A stretch of DNA of 44,275 bases from positions 1 to 44,275 of the forward strand of contig JAAWUC010000004.1 in assembly GCA_022804995.1 (NCBI GenBank). Reading direction: 5' to 3'. A program made the position numbers and the translations under genes. Below are positions 29,153-37,349 of the stretch, one piece after another. Each line of letters opens with the position of its first letter. The first letter of the stretch is position 1. This DNA comes from Oscillospiraceae bacterium. Its GTDB lineage: Bacteria; Bacillota; Clostridia; Oscillospirales; Oscillospiraceae. Below the pieces are notes generated by a model. The model was not told where the DNA came from. It searched no databases and saw only the letters and a program-made list of their open reading frames with translations.

Positions 29153-31441
29153 TTACAGCAGTCCGGCTTCCCTAAACGCGGGGAACAGCACATGGGGCGT
29201 CATGGGCGCGTTGTTGACAGCCACGCCGGTAGCCTGCAAAACCGCGTTGCGGATGGCCGGGGCCGGGGAGCAGGCCGGCGGCTCCCCCAGGGCCTTGGTG
29301 CCGTAGGGGCTGGTGGGCTCCGGGTTCTCCACGAAGAGGGCCTGGAGATGGGGGTGGTCCATGAAGGTGGAGAGCTTATAGTCCAGCAGGTTGTTGTTGA
29401 GGGGCTTCCCGGTCTTCTCATCAAAGAGCAGCTGCTCGCTCAGGCCGTAGCCAATGCCCATGGACATACCGCCGTGGACCTGGGCCTCCGCCAGGGCGGG
29501 GTTGATGAGCGTCCCGCAGTCGTGGACGTTGACGATGTTCAGCAGCTTCACCTGGCACATGGGGATATCCACCTCCACCTCGGCGAAGGTGCAGCCGAAG
29601 GAGTAGGCGTTGTTTTTAATCTGATAGGTGCTCTCGGCGGTAATGTGCTGGCTGTGCTCCAGGCTGTAAAGGGCCTCAGTCGCCAGCTCCCCCAGGGTCA
29701 TCAGCGCCCGGCCGTCGGTGGTCCGGACAATCTTCCCGTCTACAAGGTCCAGGTTCTCCCGCATCTGCCGGGTGAGCTCCACGGCGTACTTCAAAATCCG
29801 CTCCTTGAGCAGCTCCCCGGTCTGGCGCAGGGAGAACCCGCCGATATAGGTCTGCCGGGAGGCGTATGCCCCTGTGCCGAAGGGGGTCACGTCGGTGTCC
29901 TGGGTGGAGACAATATGTACGTCCTCAAAGGGGATCCCGATGGCGTCGGCGGCCATCTGGGCGTAGGCGGTGTCGCAGCCCTGGCCGATCTCCGTCTCGC
30001 CGGCCTGGACCTGGACGGAGCCGTCCTGGTTGAGGACCATCCGGCAGGAGGAGGACTCCAGAGAGATGGGCCACACGGCGGTGTTGTACCAGAAGAGGGC
30101 CATGCCCACCCCCCGGCGCACCGGACCGGTCTGGTTTTCATACCGCTTCCGCTTCTCCGCGTAGCCGATGGCCTCCATGCCCTTGTCCATCACCTGGCGG
30201 AAGGTGTCGTAGTAGTTCTCGTTTTTGCTGAATCCGTCCACGTAGCCCTTGGGCATGACCACCTGCCGGCGGTACTCCACCGGGTCCCGGCCCAGAGCCC
30301 TGGCTACGTCGTCCAGGTGGCTCTCCCCGGCCCACATGGCCTGGGGGATGCCGTAGCCCCGCATGGCCCCGGCGGCGGGCTTGTTGGTGAACACCGTCCA
30401 GGCGTCCCCCTCCACGTTGGGGCAGGGGTAGAGCTGGGGGAAAGCCCCCATGCCCTTGGCCACGATGCCGTGGCCGTGGGAGGCGTAAGCCCCCTGATTG
30501 GAGAAGCACTCAATCTTCCGGGCGGCGAAGGTCCCGTCGGGCCGGACCCAGGAGATAATATGGGTCCGGATAGCGTGGCGGACCCGGTTGGAGACAAACG
30601 TCTCCTCCCTCTGGCAGTCGATCTTCACCAGCCGCCCCCCCAGCTGGGTGGTCAGCCAGGCGCACAGGGGCTCGTAGAGGGCGTCCTGCTTGTTGCCGAA
30701 GCCGCCGCCGATGTAGGGCTTGACAATCCGGACCTTTCCCCAGGGGATGCCCAGGGCCTGCCCGCACACCCGGCGGACGATATGGGGGATCTGGGTGGAG
30801 GAGGTGACCATGATCCGTCCGCCCTCCATGGAGGCGGTGCAGACGTGGTTCTCAATGTGGCAGTGCTGGACGGTGGGGGTGTCGTACCAGCCCTCCACCT
30901 TCAGGAGGCCCGGCTCTTTACTGGCGGTTTCGTAGTCGCCATTGCGGATGGTGGTGTGGGCCAGGACATTGCCGGGGTACGCCTCATGGAGCTGAGGGGC
31001 GTCCGGCTCCATGGCCTTCTGGACATCCAGAACGAAGGGCAGCTCCTCATACTCTACCTTTACCAGCCGGGCGGCCCGGGCGGCGGCCACCTCGTCCTCC
31101 GCCACCACCACGGCCACCTCGTCGCCGTAGTAGCGGACATGGCGGTTGAGCAGCAGCCGGTCGGCCACGTCCTGGTGGTGGGGGTCCGTGGACCAGGGGT
31201 GCCCCGCCGTGGGGAAGGGAATATCTGGTACATCAAAGCAGGTGAAGATTTTCACCACGCCGGGGACCTTCTCCGCCTCGGCGGTATCAATGGATTGGAC
31301 CATGCCGTGGGCTATCGTGGAGTGGACGAGCCTCGTGACCAGCGCGTTCCTGCCGCACAGATCGTCGGTATACTGGGCGCGGCCCGCCGCCTTGTCAAAG
31401 GCGTCCACGCGGATCATGCTCCGGCCTACGCTTTTGCTCAT
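29153..31441 (-). CDS. xdhA: Xanthine dehydrogenase, molybdenum-binding subunit
   Basis: A 762-residue protein, typical for XdhA. N-terminal a/b-hammerhead domain to about 135 (RVDAFDKAAGRAQYTDDLCG), then the Moco domains: YIGGGFGNKQDALYEPLCAW, GAMRGYGIPQAMWAGE (the RGYG/F segment lining the active site), VQAGETEIGQGCDTAYAQMA, and GTKALGEPPACSPAPAIRNA with the catalytic Glu of the GEPP motif. It hydroxylates hypoxanthine/xanthine. The RGYGxPQ and GEPP blocks favour a purine hydroxylase over CO or aldehyde enzymes. The frame opens at 31555, but ATG 31441 with AGGAGG is right. Guanine deaminase at 40.1 kb supplies xanthine. Selenium dependence cannot be told. Confidence 0.92.
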   Translation of the reverse strand: MSKSVGRSMIRVDAFDKAAGRAQYTDDLCGRNALVTRLVHSTIAHGMVQSIDTAEAEKVPGVVKIFTCFDVPDIPFPTAGHPWSTDPHHQDVADRLLLNRHVRYYGDEVAVVVAEDEVAAARAARLVKVEYEELPFVLDVQKAMEPDAPQLHEAYPGNVLAHTTIRNGDYETASKEPGLLKVEGWYDTPTVQHCHIENHVCTASMEGGRIMVTSSTQIPHIVRRVCGQALGIPWGKVRIVKPYIGGGFGNKQDALYEPLCAWLTTQLGGRLVKIDCQREETFVSNRVRHAIRTHIISWVRPDGTFAARKIECFSNQGAYASHGHGIVAKGMGAFPQLYPCPNVEGDAWTVFTNKPAAGAMRGYGIPQAMWAGESHLDDVARALGRDPVEYRRQVVMPKGYVDGFSKNENYYDTFRQVMDKGMEAIGYAEKRKRYENQTGPVRRGVGMALFWYNTAVWPISLESSSCRMVLNQDGSVQVQAGETEIGQGCDTAYAQMAADAIGIPFEDVHIVSTQDTDVTPFGTGAYASRQTYIGGFSLRQTGELLKERILKYAVELTRQMRENLDLVDGKIVRTTDGRALMTLGELATEALYSLEHSQHITAESTYQIKNNAYSFGCTFAEVEVDIPMCQVKLLNIVNVHDCGTLINPALAEAQVHGGMSMGIGYGLSEQLLFDEKTGKPLNNNLLDYKLSTFMDHPHLQALFVENPEPTSPYGTKALGEPPACSPAPAIRNAVLQATGVAVNNAPMTPHVLFPAFREAGLL

Positions 31442-31483
31442 GGTAGATCGACCTCCTGTCTCTGCTGTGGAAATGATAATGGC

Positions 31484-31489
31484 ATTATA
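31484..31489 (-). promoter_or_regulatory. -10 element of the xdhABC promoter
   Basis: TATAAT on the reverse strand, 43 bases before xdhA. No good -35 is visible 17 bases upstream, which suggests activator dependence. Confidence 0.5.
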
Positions 31490-31560
31490 GCACAAAGCCA
31501 GGCGGTTGTATAGGTCCTTTTTTGTTCTATTCGCAGGGTTACGAGCCGTATACACAGAAA

Positions 31561-31598
31561 AATGCGCCCCGAGAGAAGCGGTCTCCCGGGGCGCATCC
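31561..31598 (-). terminator. Terminator of secG
   Basis: ATGCGCCCCG / CGGGGCGCAT with extra internal pairing, followed by TTTTT on the reverse strand, 12 bases past secG. Confidence 0.9.
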
Positions 31599-31609
31599 TT
31601 CTGACGATA

Positions 31610-31840
31610 TCAGTGCAGAATATTCAAAACCAGTGTCAAAACGATAAACACAGCGCCAATCCACTTGGTGGCCTTGGCCAGCTTGGCGTCAAAGGTCTTG
31701 GCCTTCCCCTTGGCCATAAAGGTGTCGGCCATACCGCCGATAGCGCCGGAGAGGCCAGCGCTCTTACCGGACTGGAACAGTACCGCCAGAATCACCGCCA
31801 AGCCGCACAGCAGCTGCAAAATCGTGACAAACAGAACCAT
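31610..31840 (-). CDS. secG: Preprotein translocase subunit SecG
   Basis: A 76-residue protein. TM1 at about 2-22 (LFVTILQLLCGLAVILAVLF), the conserved QSGKSAGLSGAIGG loop, then TM2 at about 54-75 (WIGAVFIVLTLVLNILH). This is the SecG signature; it stimulates SecYEG-mediated export by easing SecA cycling. The frame extends upstream to 31888 but ATG 31840, with GGAGG 9 bases before it, gives the normal SecG length. Monocistronic with a terminator. Confidence 0.93.
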   Translation of the reverse strand: MVLFVTILQLLCGLAVILAVLFQSGKSAGLSGAIGGMADTFMAKGKAKTFDAKLAKATKWIGAVFIVLTLVLNILH

Positions 31841-31920
31841 TTTTGCATACCTCCAAAGAAATTGTACAGAGCATATCTCCATATGCAAGTTTACAGGGTT
31901 TTTATTATAGCATGTCTTTC

Positions 31921-32361
31921 TTAGAATTGCAAGGGGACGATTCCTGTTTTGGGGGAGAAATTTTTATAAAAGGGCAGAATATTACAGCCATCGGTCTTGA
32001 GAACAGTGATGGGATAGGTCTCCTCCCAATCCTCATCATCGTCATCTTCATCGCTGGAATTGGGAACGGGATCGGACTTGGGGGCCGGATCGGGGACAGC
32101 CGCGCTGCCGGCGAGAATCACCATACGCAGGGGCTCGGTGGTCAGACGGAGGGCAATCGCCCGCCCGCTGAACTGGATCGTCACCTGATAGACATACTCT
32201 CCGTCAACCGTCTGGGTAGGCGGGGTGAACCGGATGGAGGTAACAGTACAGCTCAGGCGGCTGTCAACGGACTCCAGAACGGCGTGGATGACGCCGGAGA
32301 TATACCGCCGGATCCTTTGCACCACGCGCCGTGGTTCCCCCTCTTCAAAAATTTTCTCCAT
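31921..32361 (-). CDS. Hypothetical protein with acidic linker
   Basis: A 146-residue protein of unknown family. Residues about 1-85 (VVQRIRRYISGVIHAVLESV; YVYQVTIQFSGRAIALRLTT) look like an alpha/beta domain. Then come a Pro-rich stretch, a strongly acidic run SSDEDDDDEDWEE (about 102-114) and a hydrophobic tail. There is no signal peptide. AGGGGGG directly before ATG 32361 serves as ribosome site. It is divergent from the gntR-like operon, whose -35 box is only 7 bases from this start codon, so the two share a control region. Likely real, function not known. Confidence 0.6.
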   Translation of the reverse strand: MEKIFEEGEPRRVVQRIRRYISGVIHAVLESVDSRLSCTVTSIRFTPPTQTVDGEYVYQVTIQFSGRAIALRLTTEPLRMVILAGSAAVPDPAPKSDPVPNSSDEDDDDEDWEETYPITVLKTDGCNILPFYKNFSPKTGIVPLQF

Positions 32362-32367
32362 CCCCCC

Positions 32368-32396
32368 TTGACAAACAGCTCTATTTGTTATATGGT
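32368..32396 (+). promoter_or_regulatory. Promoter of the gntR-ABC operon
   Basis: TTGACA (32368-32373), 17 bases, TATGGT (32391-32396). A GntR/YtrA-type operator would be expected around TATGGTTAATTACGTAAGTA (32391-32410), which contains the palindrome TTACGTAA. Confidence 0.75.
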
Positions 32397-32445
32397 TAAT
32401 TACGTAAGTAATGAACAGCACAAGCAAAACGAGAGGAGGCTTGCT

Positions 32446-32811
32446 TTGAACGAACATCTGACGGATCAGAAATCCATCTACCTCCAGATTGGCGAAATGA
32501 TCGAGACGGATATCCTCCGGGGTATCCTGCTGGAGGAGGAGCAGGCGCCCAGCACCAACGAGCTTGCCAAGCTCTACACCATCAACCCCGCCACCGCCGC
32601 CAAGGGGATCAACCTCCTGGTAGACCGGGGCATCCTCTACAAGCGGCGGGGAATCGGCATGTTCGTGGCTCCGGGGGCCCGGGAAAAAATCCTGGCCAAC
32701 CGGCGGGCCGGGTTCGCCGAAAAACACATCGCCCCCCTGCTGGCCGAGGCCAAGAGCCTGGGCATCCGCCGGGAGGAGCTGCTGACTATGATAGGAGAGA
32801 CAGAATTATGA
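32446..32811 (+). CDS. GntR-family regulator, YtrA subfamily
   Basis: A 121-residue protein. Winged helix with QKSIYLQIGEMIETDILRGI, EEEQAPSTNELAKLYTINPA, TAAKGINLLVDRGILYKRRG and IGMFVAPGAR, then a short C-terminal helix pair, as in the YtrA subfamily (about 120-130 residues). YtrA proteins repress their own ABC operon and are relieved by cell-wall antibiotics. The start is TTG 32446, with AGGAGG 6 bases before it. It overlaps the ATPase start by 4 bases. It likely binds the TTACGTAA palindrome near the -10 (inference). Confidence 0.9.
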   Translation: MNEHLTDQKSIYLQIGEMIETDILRGILLEEEQAPSTNELAKLYTINPATAAKGINLLVDRGILYKRRGIGMFVAPGAREKILANRRAGFAEKHIAPLLAEAKSLGIRREELLTMIGETEL

Positions 32812-33689
32812 GCCTGACTTGCCAACACATCACCAAGGCCTACGGCGGGCGGGAGGTCCTCCGGGACATCTCCCTGACCCTGGAGCCGGGGCGCATCTAC
32901 GGCCTTATCGGCCGCAACGGAGCGGGGAAAACCACCCTCCTCTCCATCCTCACCGCCCAGAATCCCGCCACAGGCGGTACCGTCTCCCTGGACGGCCAGC
33001 CGGTGTGGGAAAACCGGAAAAGCCTGGAGAAGCTGTGCTTTTCCCGGGAGCTGACCGCCAACGCCGAGAGCGGCCTGGCGGCTATGAAGGTGAAGGAGTA
33101 CCTGCGCATCGCCTCCATCTACTACCCCGGCTGGGACAAGGAGATGGAGAAGCGGCTGGTGGAGCTCTTCCAGCTCAACACCAAAAAGAAATTGGCGAAG
33201 CTCTCCAAGGGGATGCTCTCCATGGTGACCATCATCGTCGCCATGTGCTCCAAGGCCCCCTACACCATTCTCGACGAGCCGGTGGCGGGGCTGGACGTGG
33301 TGGCCCGGGAGCAGTTCTACAAGCTGCTGCTGGAGGAGTACACCGAGACGGGCCGGACCTTCGTCGTCTCCACCCATATCATCGAGGAGGCCTCCGACAT
33401 CCTGGAGGAGGTCATCGTCCTCCACGAGGGGAAGCTGCTGCTGATGGAGGAGACCCAGGCCCTGCTGGATCGGGTCCGCCACGTCAGCGGCAAGGCGGAG
33501 GAGGTGGACGCCGCCACGGCCGGCCTGGAGCTCCACCACACGGAGACCGTGGGCCGGAGCAAGGGCGTCACCGTGTTCCTCCAGCCCGGCCAGAGCGTGG
33601 ACGAGACACGGGACGTGTCCGTCCAGCCGGTGAGCCTCCAGCGGGCCTTCGTGGCCCTGTGCGGAGAGGAGGAGCGCCATGAAGCGTAG
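32808..33689 (+). CDS. ABC transporter ATPase (YtrB-like)
   Basis: A 293-residue ATP-binding subunit. Walker A GRNGAGKT at 35-42, Q-loop region FSRELTANAE, signature LSKGM at 132-136 (LSGGQ variant usual in YtrB-type ATPases), Walker B YTILDEP at 152-158, and STHII switch. A C-terminal extension of about 80 residues is present. It is coupled to the regulator (ATGA) and overlaps the first permease by 11 bases. It powers the export or detoxification complex formed with the two permeases. Confidence 0.93.
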   Translation: MSLTCQHITKAYGGREVLRDISLTLEPGRIYGLIGRNGAGKTTLLSILTAQNPATGGTVSLDGQPVWENRKSLEKLCFSRELTANAESGLAAMKVKEYLRIASIYYPGWDKEMEKRLVELFQLNTKKKLAKLSKGMLSMVTIIVAMCSKAPYTILDEPVAGLDVVAREQFYKLLLEEYTETGRTFVVSTHIIEEASDILEEVIVLHEGKLLLMEETQALLDRVRHVSGKAEEVDAATAGLELHHTETVGRSKGVTVFLQPGQSVDETRDVSVQPVSLQRAFVALCGEEERHEA

Positions 33690-34344
33690 CCTCCGCTTCT
33701 GGACCCGGTACACCTGGGAGAGCATGGCGGTGCTGCTGGGCGCCATGGCCGCTCTGGCGGTTATCAGCCTGCTGGGGGCGGACCGGGAGCAGATGGCGGA
33801 TTTTGCCGCCCAGCTGCCCTACCTCCTGTGCGCGTCCGCTATCTTCGGCATGATGATGATCAACACAGGGGCCCAGACCCTGTACATCCCCCTGCTGCTG
33901 TCCATGGGGGAGACCCGGCGGAATGTACTGCTGGGCTTCCGCTACTACCAAGCCCTGATTCTCGCGGTAACCATAGGGCTGTGCGGCCTCATCTGGCTGC
34001 TGGTTCCGGGGGAGCTGTCCTCGCTGGGCCTGCGGAGCCTCCCCTTCATCCTGTGCGTTCTGGTGGTGGTTTCCTCCATGGGGAGCATAATGGGCACCCT
34101 CTTCGTCCGCTGGAAATGGTTGGGAACGCTTATTATCATTCTCCTGTGCGGCGGGGCGGGGGGCCTGATCGGAATAACCAGCGCAACGGCCTTAAACGGC
34201 GGCTTCAGCGCCGCGGAAGTGGTGAAGCTGGCGGGATATCTGGTAAAAACACCCTGGTGGCTGGTCCTCATCGCGCTGGGAACCCTGGCGGCGGACGTGC
34301 TGTTCCAGTGGGTGCTCCTGCGGCGGCGGGAAGTAAAATTGTAA
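33679..34344 (+). CDS. ABC transporter permease 1
   Basis: A 221-residue membrane protein with about six hydrophobic helices (AVLLGAMAALAVISLLGA; LLCASAIFGMMMINTGAQTL; YYQALILAVTIGLCGLIWLL; LPFILCVLVVVSSMGSIMGT; GTLIIILLCGGAGGLIGITS; WWLVLIALGTLAADVLFQWV). No catalytic motif. In YtrABCDEF-like operons such short permeases pair with the ATPase in cell-wall stress defence. It overlaps the ATPase gene by 11 bases. Confidence 0.85.
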   Translation: MKRSLRFWTRYTWESMAVLLGAMAALAVISLLGADREQMADFAAQLPYLLCASAIFGMMMINTGAQTLYIPLLLSMGETRRNVLLGFRYYQALILAVTIGLCGLIWLLVPGELSSLGLRSLPFILCVLVVVSSMGSIMGTLFVRWKWLGTLIIILLCGGAGGLIGITSATALNGGFSAAEVVKLAGYLVKTPWWLVLIALGTLAADVLFQWVLLRRREVKL

Positions 34345-34358
34345 GGGGGAAACGCAAG

Positions 34359-35072
34359 ATGAAATTCTGGAATACCGTCCAAATCAACCGGAAGGGGCCG
34401 CTGATTATGCTGGCCTATCAGACGGGCTTCTTCGCCTTCGGCGTGGCGATGGTGCTGGGAATCAACACCTTTCTCAACAAGGACATGGACTACGCCTGCA
34501 TGGGCTCCCTGATGGCGGCTATCGGCATCGCCGCGGGCATCGTGGCCCGGGGCGGCACCTCTGCCGTCCGGTTCCGGCTGGCGGTGATGATGGGACAGCC
34601 CCGGCGGAGCTTCCTGCTGTGGGATACCCTGAACACGGCGGCTGTGGCCGCTATGGGCTATCTGGTGAGCTGGATATTCTATCAAACGGAGCTGGCCCTG
34701 TACAGGGCGCTGTACCCCGGGTACGCCTGCCAGATATCTATGGACAAATTTTTCGCCTGGCCGGTGCCTCTGGCTGTGATTCCAACCATCTGCGTGCTGG
34801 ATCTGGCCATAGGCGTCCTGCAGGTCCGCTTCGGCGCCAAGGCGGCCGCTGTGATTTGGATCGCCCTCTGCCTCACGCCTGCGATCGTGGGCCAGGCGGT
34901 GCGTGGGGCCGCAAGCGGGCGGATGACCCCGCTGGCCCGGCTCGGGGCCGTTATTCTGGGGATAGACGGGGCCCTGACGCCGGGGCAGTGGGCTCTGGCG
35001 GGCGCCGCCGCCCTGGCGTCCGTGACCGGAATGAGTATCTGGGGGTATTGGGGGGCGGAGGTCCGGGGCTGA
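34359..35072 (+). CDS. ABC transporter permease 2
   Basis: A 237-residue membrane protein, second permease of the same transporter. Hydrophobic helices at about 15-35, 46-63, 80-105, 130-155, 160-178 and 210-232 (AYQTGFFAFGVAMVLGINTF; AAIGIAAGIVARGG; AAVAAMGYLVSWIFY; PLAVIPTICVLDLAIGVLQV; WALAGAAALASVTGMSIWGY). It starts 14 bases after permease 1 with AAGGGGG before the ATG at 34359. No terminator is visible after it: the sequence goes into the duplicated ldh end 20 bases later. Confidence 0.85.
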   Translation: MKFWNTVQINRKGPLIMLAYQTGFFAFGVAMVLGINTFLNKDMDYACMGSLMAAIGIAAGIVARGGTSAVRFRLAVMMGQPRRSFLLWDTLNTAAVAAMGYLVSWIFYQTELALYRALYPGYACQISMDKFFAWPVPLAVIPTICVLDLAIGVLQVRFGAKAAAVIWIALCLTPAIVGQAVRGAASGRMTPLARLGAVILGIDGALTPGQWALAGAAALASVTGMSIWGYWGAEVRG

Positions 35073-35092
35073 GGACCTACGGCGCAGAGAAA

Positions 35093-35172
35093 GCCGTCTA
35101 CAGCGACAGCGAGGCAATCGCCGCCTTCATCTGTCTGGCGGAGGCGTCCAGCGCCTGCCGCTCCTCCTCGCT
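35093..35172 (+). repeat. Displaced copy of the ldh 3' end (left direct repeat)
   Basis: 80 bases that match 36325-36404 with three differences, in the same orientation. The copy spans the ldh stop codon and the last 24 codons, then breaks off into unrelated AT-rich DNA. Confidence 0.92.
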
Positions 35173-35294
35173 ATCCTGTGCATCCTAGTAATTGTCTCCT
35201 CCCTAGCTGGACACTGGATACAAAACAAAAGCCAGTCTGAAATCAAACAAGATATACAAAATTTTTATTTATAAAGAAAAGCTAATTATGTATA

Positions 35295-35324
35295 TTGACA
35301 AAATTCGTTCTATCATATTATAAT
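35295..35324 (+). promoter_or_regulatory. Promoter of the AT-rich cassette
   Basis: TTGACA (35295-35300), 18 bases, TATAAT (35319-35324). Both boxes are perfect consensus. The rest of the 35173-35408 gap is AT-rich and without other features apart from the short frame below. Confidence 0.8.
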
Positions 35325-35360
35325 AAATTTATAAGAACCAAGTGCAAATAAGGAAAGGCG

Positions 35361-35393
35361 GTGAGTCCAATGTACCTCGAAATCAAAGTTTAG
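35361..35393 (+). CDS. Possible 10-codon leader peptide
   Basis: GTG at 35361 (or ATG 35370) opens a frame reading MSPMYLEIKV, ending in TAG 15 bases before the next gene. AAGGAAAGGCG lies just ahead. It is inside the transcript from the consensus promoter. It may be a leader peptide or a chance frame; length alone gives little support. Confidence 0.25.
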   Translation: MSPMYLEIKV

Positions 35394-35408
35394 AGTTGGG
35401 AGGTTTTT

Positions 35409-35747
35409 ATGAAACACTATTATAAGGCTGGAGTTTTGACAGTTCTATTTACTGCGATATTTCTTCTTCTGTTTCCCATGGCTTGGAATCGGTGGCCAAC
35501 AATATTTGGACTGGCCTGTGCATGTTTGTTTGTACCTACATATGCGGACTGTGAGGAACATTCCCCTAAAGTCAAACGGGTCGTTTTAACTGTACTGCCT
35601 ATGGTGAATGTAACACTGATATTGATTTTCTGTGAAAGGGATGTTATGCTTCACCAACTTAAGTTTTTTCTTGTCTTGTGTGCAGTATGTTATTCCGTGC
35701 TTTTCGTTAAGATGAAATACATAAGAAGGAGAAAAATGGGGTTATAA
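35409..35747 (+). CDS. Small four-helix membrane protein of the cassette
   Basis: A 112-residue protein with four hydrophobic helices (about 7-26 GVLTVLFTAIFLLLFPMAW; 30-47 TIFGLACACLFVPTYA; 59-77 VVLTVLPMVNVTLILIF; 84-103 LKFFLVLCAVCYSVLFV) and basic ends. GGGAGG lies 5 bases before the ATG. It is AT-rich, unlike its neighbours, and sits 50 bases before a second unknown gene. The size and topology would fit an immunity protein or small transporter, but I recognise no family. Confidence 0.7.
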   Translation: MKHYYKAGVLTVLFTAIFLLLFPMAWNRWPTIFGLACACLFVPTYADCEEHSPKVKRVVLTVLPMVNVTLILIFCERDVMLHQLKFFLVLCAVCYSVLFVKMKYIRRRKMGL

Positions 35748-35797
35748 CACTGAATGGAGATAACTTCATTACCTTAGATACATTAGATATATCTAAT

Positions 35798-36133
35798 ATG
35801 GAATACCCTAAAAGTGGTTTTCTACAGACTGCGTCAGATATCAAGTGGGGTTCATGGCATGAATTTAGCGAACAAGTAAATACAGGTGGATATTCAACTG
35901 CTATAGCGGCGGGTCTTGTTGCTGCGGCAGCTCCATGGGTATCTGTTAGGCTTATTGCTACCCTTATTAGTGGGATGGCCTCGGCGAGTGAGTATTATAC
36001 AATTAGTGGAAAGCTGAGATATGGGGAAGATGATACTAGCTTTCATTGGGAAAGGTATACAAGTATTCAAAATGACAAGGACGAGTATCTTATCAGAGAT
36101 CATTTTGATGCTGGAGAAGAACCTCTATTCTAA
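35798..36133 (+). CDS. Unknown small protein with Ala/Gly-rich hydrophobic core
   Basis: A 111-residue frame. Residues about 30-60 are a helix-forming hydrophobic core rich in Ala and Gly (YSTAIAAGLVAAAAPWVSVR; LIATLISGMAS), flanked by polar, aromatic-rich segments (DIKWGSWHEFSEQV before; YYTISGKLRYGEDDTSFHWE after). It has no classical signal peptide and a poor ribosome site at ATG 35798. The frame is open upstream, and ATT 35774 with GGAG 8 bases before it is an alternative start that adds eight residues. The layout resembles small secreted clostridial proteins of the bacteriocin-like type. Function not known. Confidence 0.55.
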   Translation: MEYPKSGFLQTASDIKWGSWHEFSEQVNTGGYSTAIAAGLVAAAAPWVSVRLIATLISGMASASEYYTISGKLRYGEDDTSFHWERYTSIQNDKDEYLIRDHFDAGEEPLF

Positions 36134-36189
36134 AAGAGATTACTGTCTAGATTGTAAACTTCTACTAACTACTAATATCTGACAAGTAT

Positions 36190-36230
36190 TGCACCGCATT
36201 TGTTAGAGATTGCCTAACAAATGCGGTGCA
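36190..36230 (+). terminator. Terminator of the cassette
   Basis: A 17-bp perfect stem, TGCACCGCATTTGTTAG / CTAACAAATGCGGTGCA, loop AGATTGC, followed by GTTTATTCCTTT. Confidence 0.8.
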
Positions 36231-36324
36231 GTTTATTCCTTTGGAGCGGCCCTTTTTGTTTTTCCCAGCGCGTTATGCAAAAAAATTTCTCAGCCGGAGA
36301 GGCGTTAATCTCGGATCCGTCAGC

Positions 36325-36404
36325 GCCGTCTACAGCGACAGCGAGGCAATCGCCGCCTTCATCTGCCTGGCGGAGGCGTCCAGGGCCTGCCGCTCCTCCC
36401 CGCT
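36325..36404 (+). repeat. ldh 3' end, right direct repeat
   Basis: The functional copy of the 80-bp sequence duplicated at 35093-35172; it includes the ldh stop codon and last 24 codons and continues into the gene. Confidence 0.92.
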
Positions 36405-37277
36405 GAGGGGGATCTCCAGAATCTCCTTCAGCCCGTTCCGGCCCACGATGGAGGGGATGCTCAGGGCCAGGCCCTCCAGGCCGTACTGCCCCGAGAGCAC
36501 CACTGATACCGGCAGCACCGCCCGCTCGTCCTTGACAATGCACGCCGCGATGCGGCCCACCGCCATAGCGATGCCGTAGTAGGTGGCCCCCTTCCGGCGG
36601 ATGATCTCATAGGCGCTGTCCCGCACCTCCCGGTAGAGCCGGTCCATCTCCTCCTTGTCCAGGGCCCGGCCCCGGATGCGGCAGAAGTCCTCCAGATCCA
36701 GCCCCGACACGTTGGCCTCACTCCACACCGCCAGCTCGCTGTCCCCGTGCTCGCCGACGATGAAGGCGTGGATATTCCGGCTGTCCACCCCCAGCTCCTC
36801 ACCCAGCAGCTGCTTGAGCCGCCCGGTGTCCAGCACCGTGCCGGAGCCGATGACCCGCTCCCTGGGGTACCCGGAGATCTTCCAGGCCGCGTAGGTCAGC
36901 ACGTCCACCGGGTTGGAGACGATAAGCAGAATGCCCTCGAAGTCCCGGGCGGTGATCTCGCCGATGACGGACTGGAGAATGGCGGTGTTCTTCTCAATGA
37001 GATCCAACCGGGTTTCCCCGGGCTTCTGGTTGGCTCCGGCGGTGATCACCACCAGGCCGCAGTCGGTGATGTCGTCGTAGGTGCCGGCGGTGATCTCCAT
37101 GGCCGCGCCGTAGGGCAGGCCGTCGCTCAGGTCCATAGCCTCCCCCTCCGCCTTGGCCTGGTTGGCGTCCAGCAGAACCAGATGGGAGAAGAGCCCCTGC
37201 TGCAAAAACCGGAAGGCGATGGACGCCCCGACGAAGCCGCAGCCCACAATGGCCGCTTTTCTGGGATTGACGCTCAT
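36330..37277 (-). CDS. ldh: L-lactate dehydrogenase
   Basis: A 315-residue protein. NAD site VGCGFVGASIA (11-21), Q84 in GANQKPGETR (Gln marks lactate rather than malate specificity), R90, SNPVDVLTYAAWK (121-133), D150/R153 in VLDTGRL and catalytic H177 in VGEHGDSE. It reduces pyruvate to L-lactate with NADH in the cytoplasm during fermentation. AAAGGAGG precedes the ATG. It follows trxB by 72 bases and may be the third gene of the GH20-trxB-ldh unit or have a weak promoter of its own. Its last 80 bases are duplicated beyond an AT-rich cassette; the gene itself is complete. Confidence 0.95.
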   Translation of the reverse strand: MSVNPRKAAIVGCGFVGASIAFRFLQQGLFSHLVLLDANQAKAEGEAMDLSDGLPYGAAMEITAGTYDDITDCGLVVITAGANQKPGETRLDLIEKNTAILQSVIGEITARDFEGILLIVSNPVDVLTYAAWKISGYPRERVIGSGTVLDTGRLKQLLGEELGVDSRNIHAFIVGEHGDSELAVWSEANVSGLDLEDFCRIRGRALDKEEMDRLYREVRDSAYEIIRRKGATYYGIAMAVGRIAACIVKDERAVLPVSVVLSGQYGLEGLALSIPSIVGRNGLKEILEIPLSGEERQALDASARQMKAAIASLSL

Positions 37278-37349
37278 ACAAAAGTTCCTCCTTTTTCCGC
37301 TGTGGATGGGTTTGCCTCACTGGTGTAGTTGTGCCGCGTTTTCCGGAAG

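Noticed and set aside
29192-31513. A 773-codon open frame opposite xdhA
   Set aside because: It is the antisense shadow of xdhA: third-position GC in xdhA keeps the opposite frame free of stops. The translation is Gly/Val/Leu repeats with no domain and no ribosome site.
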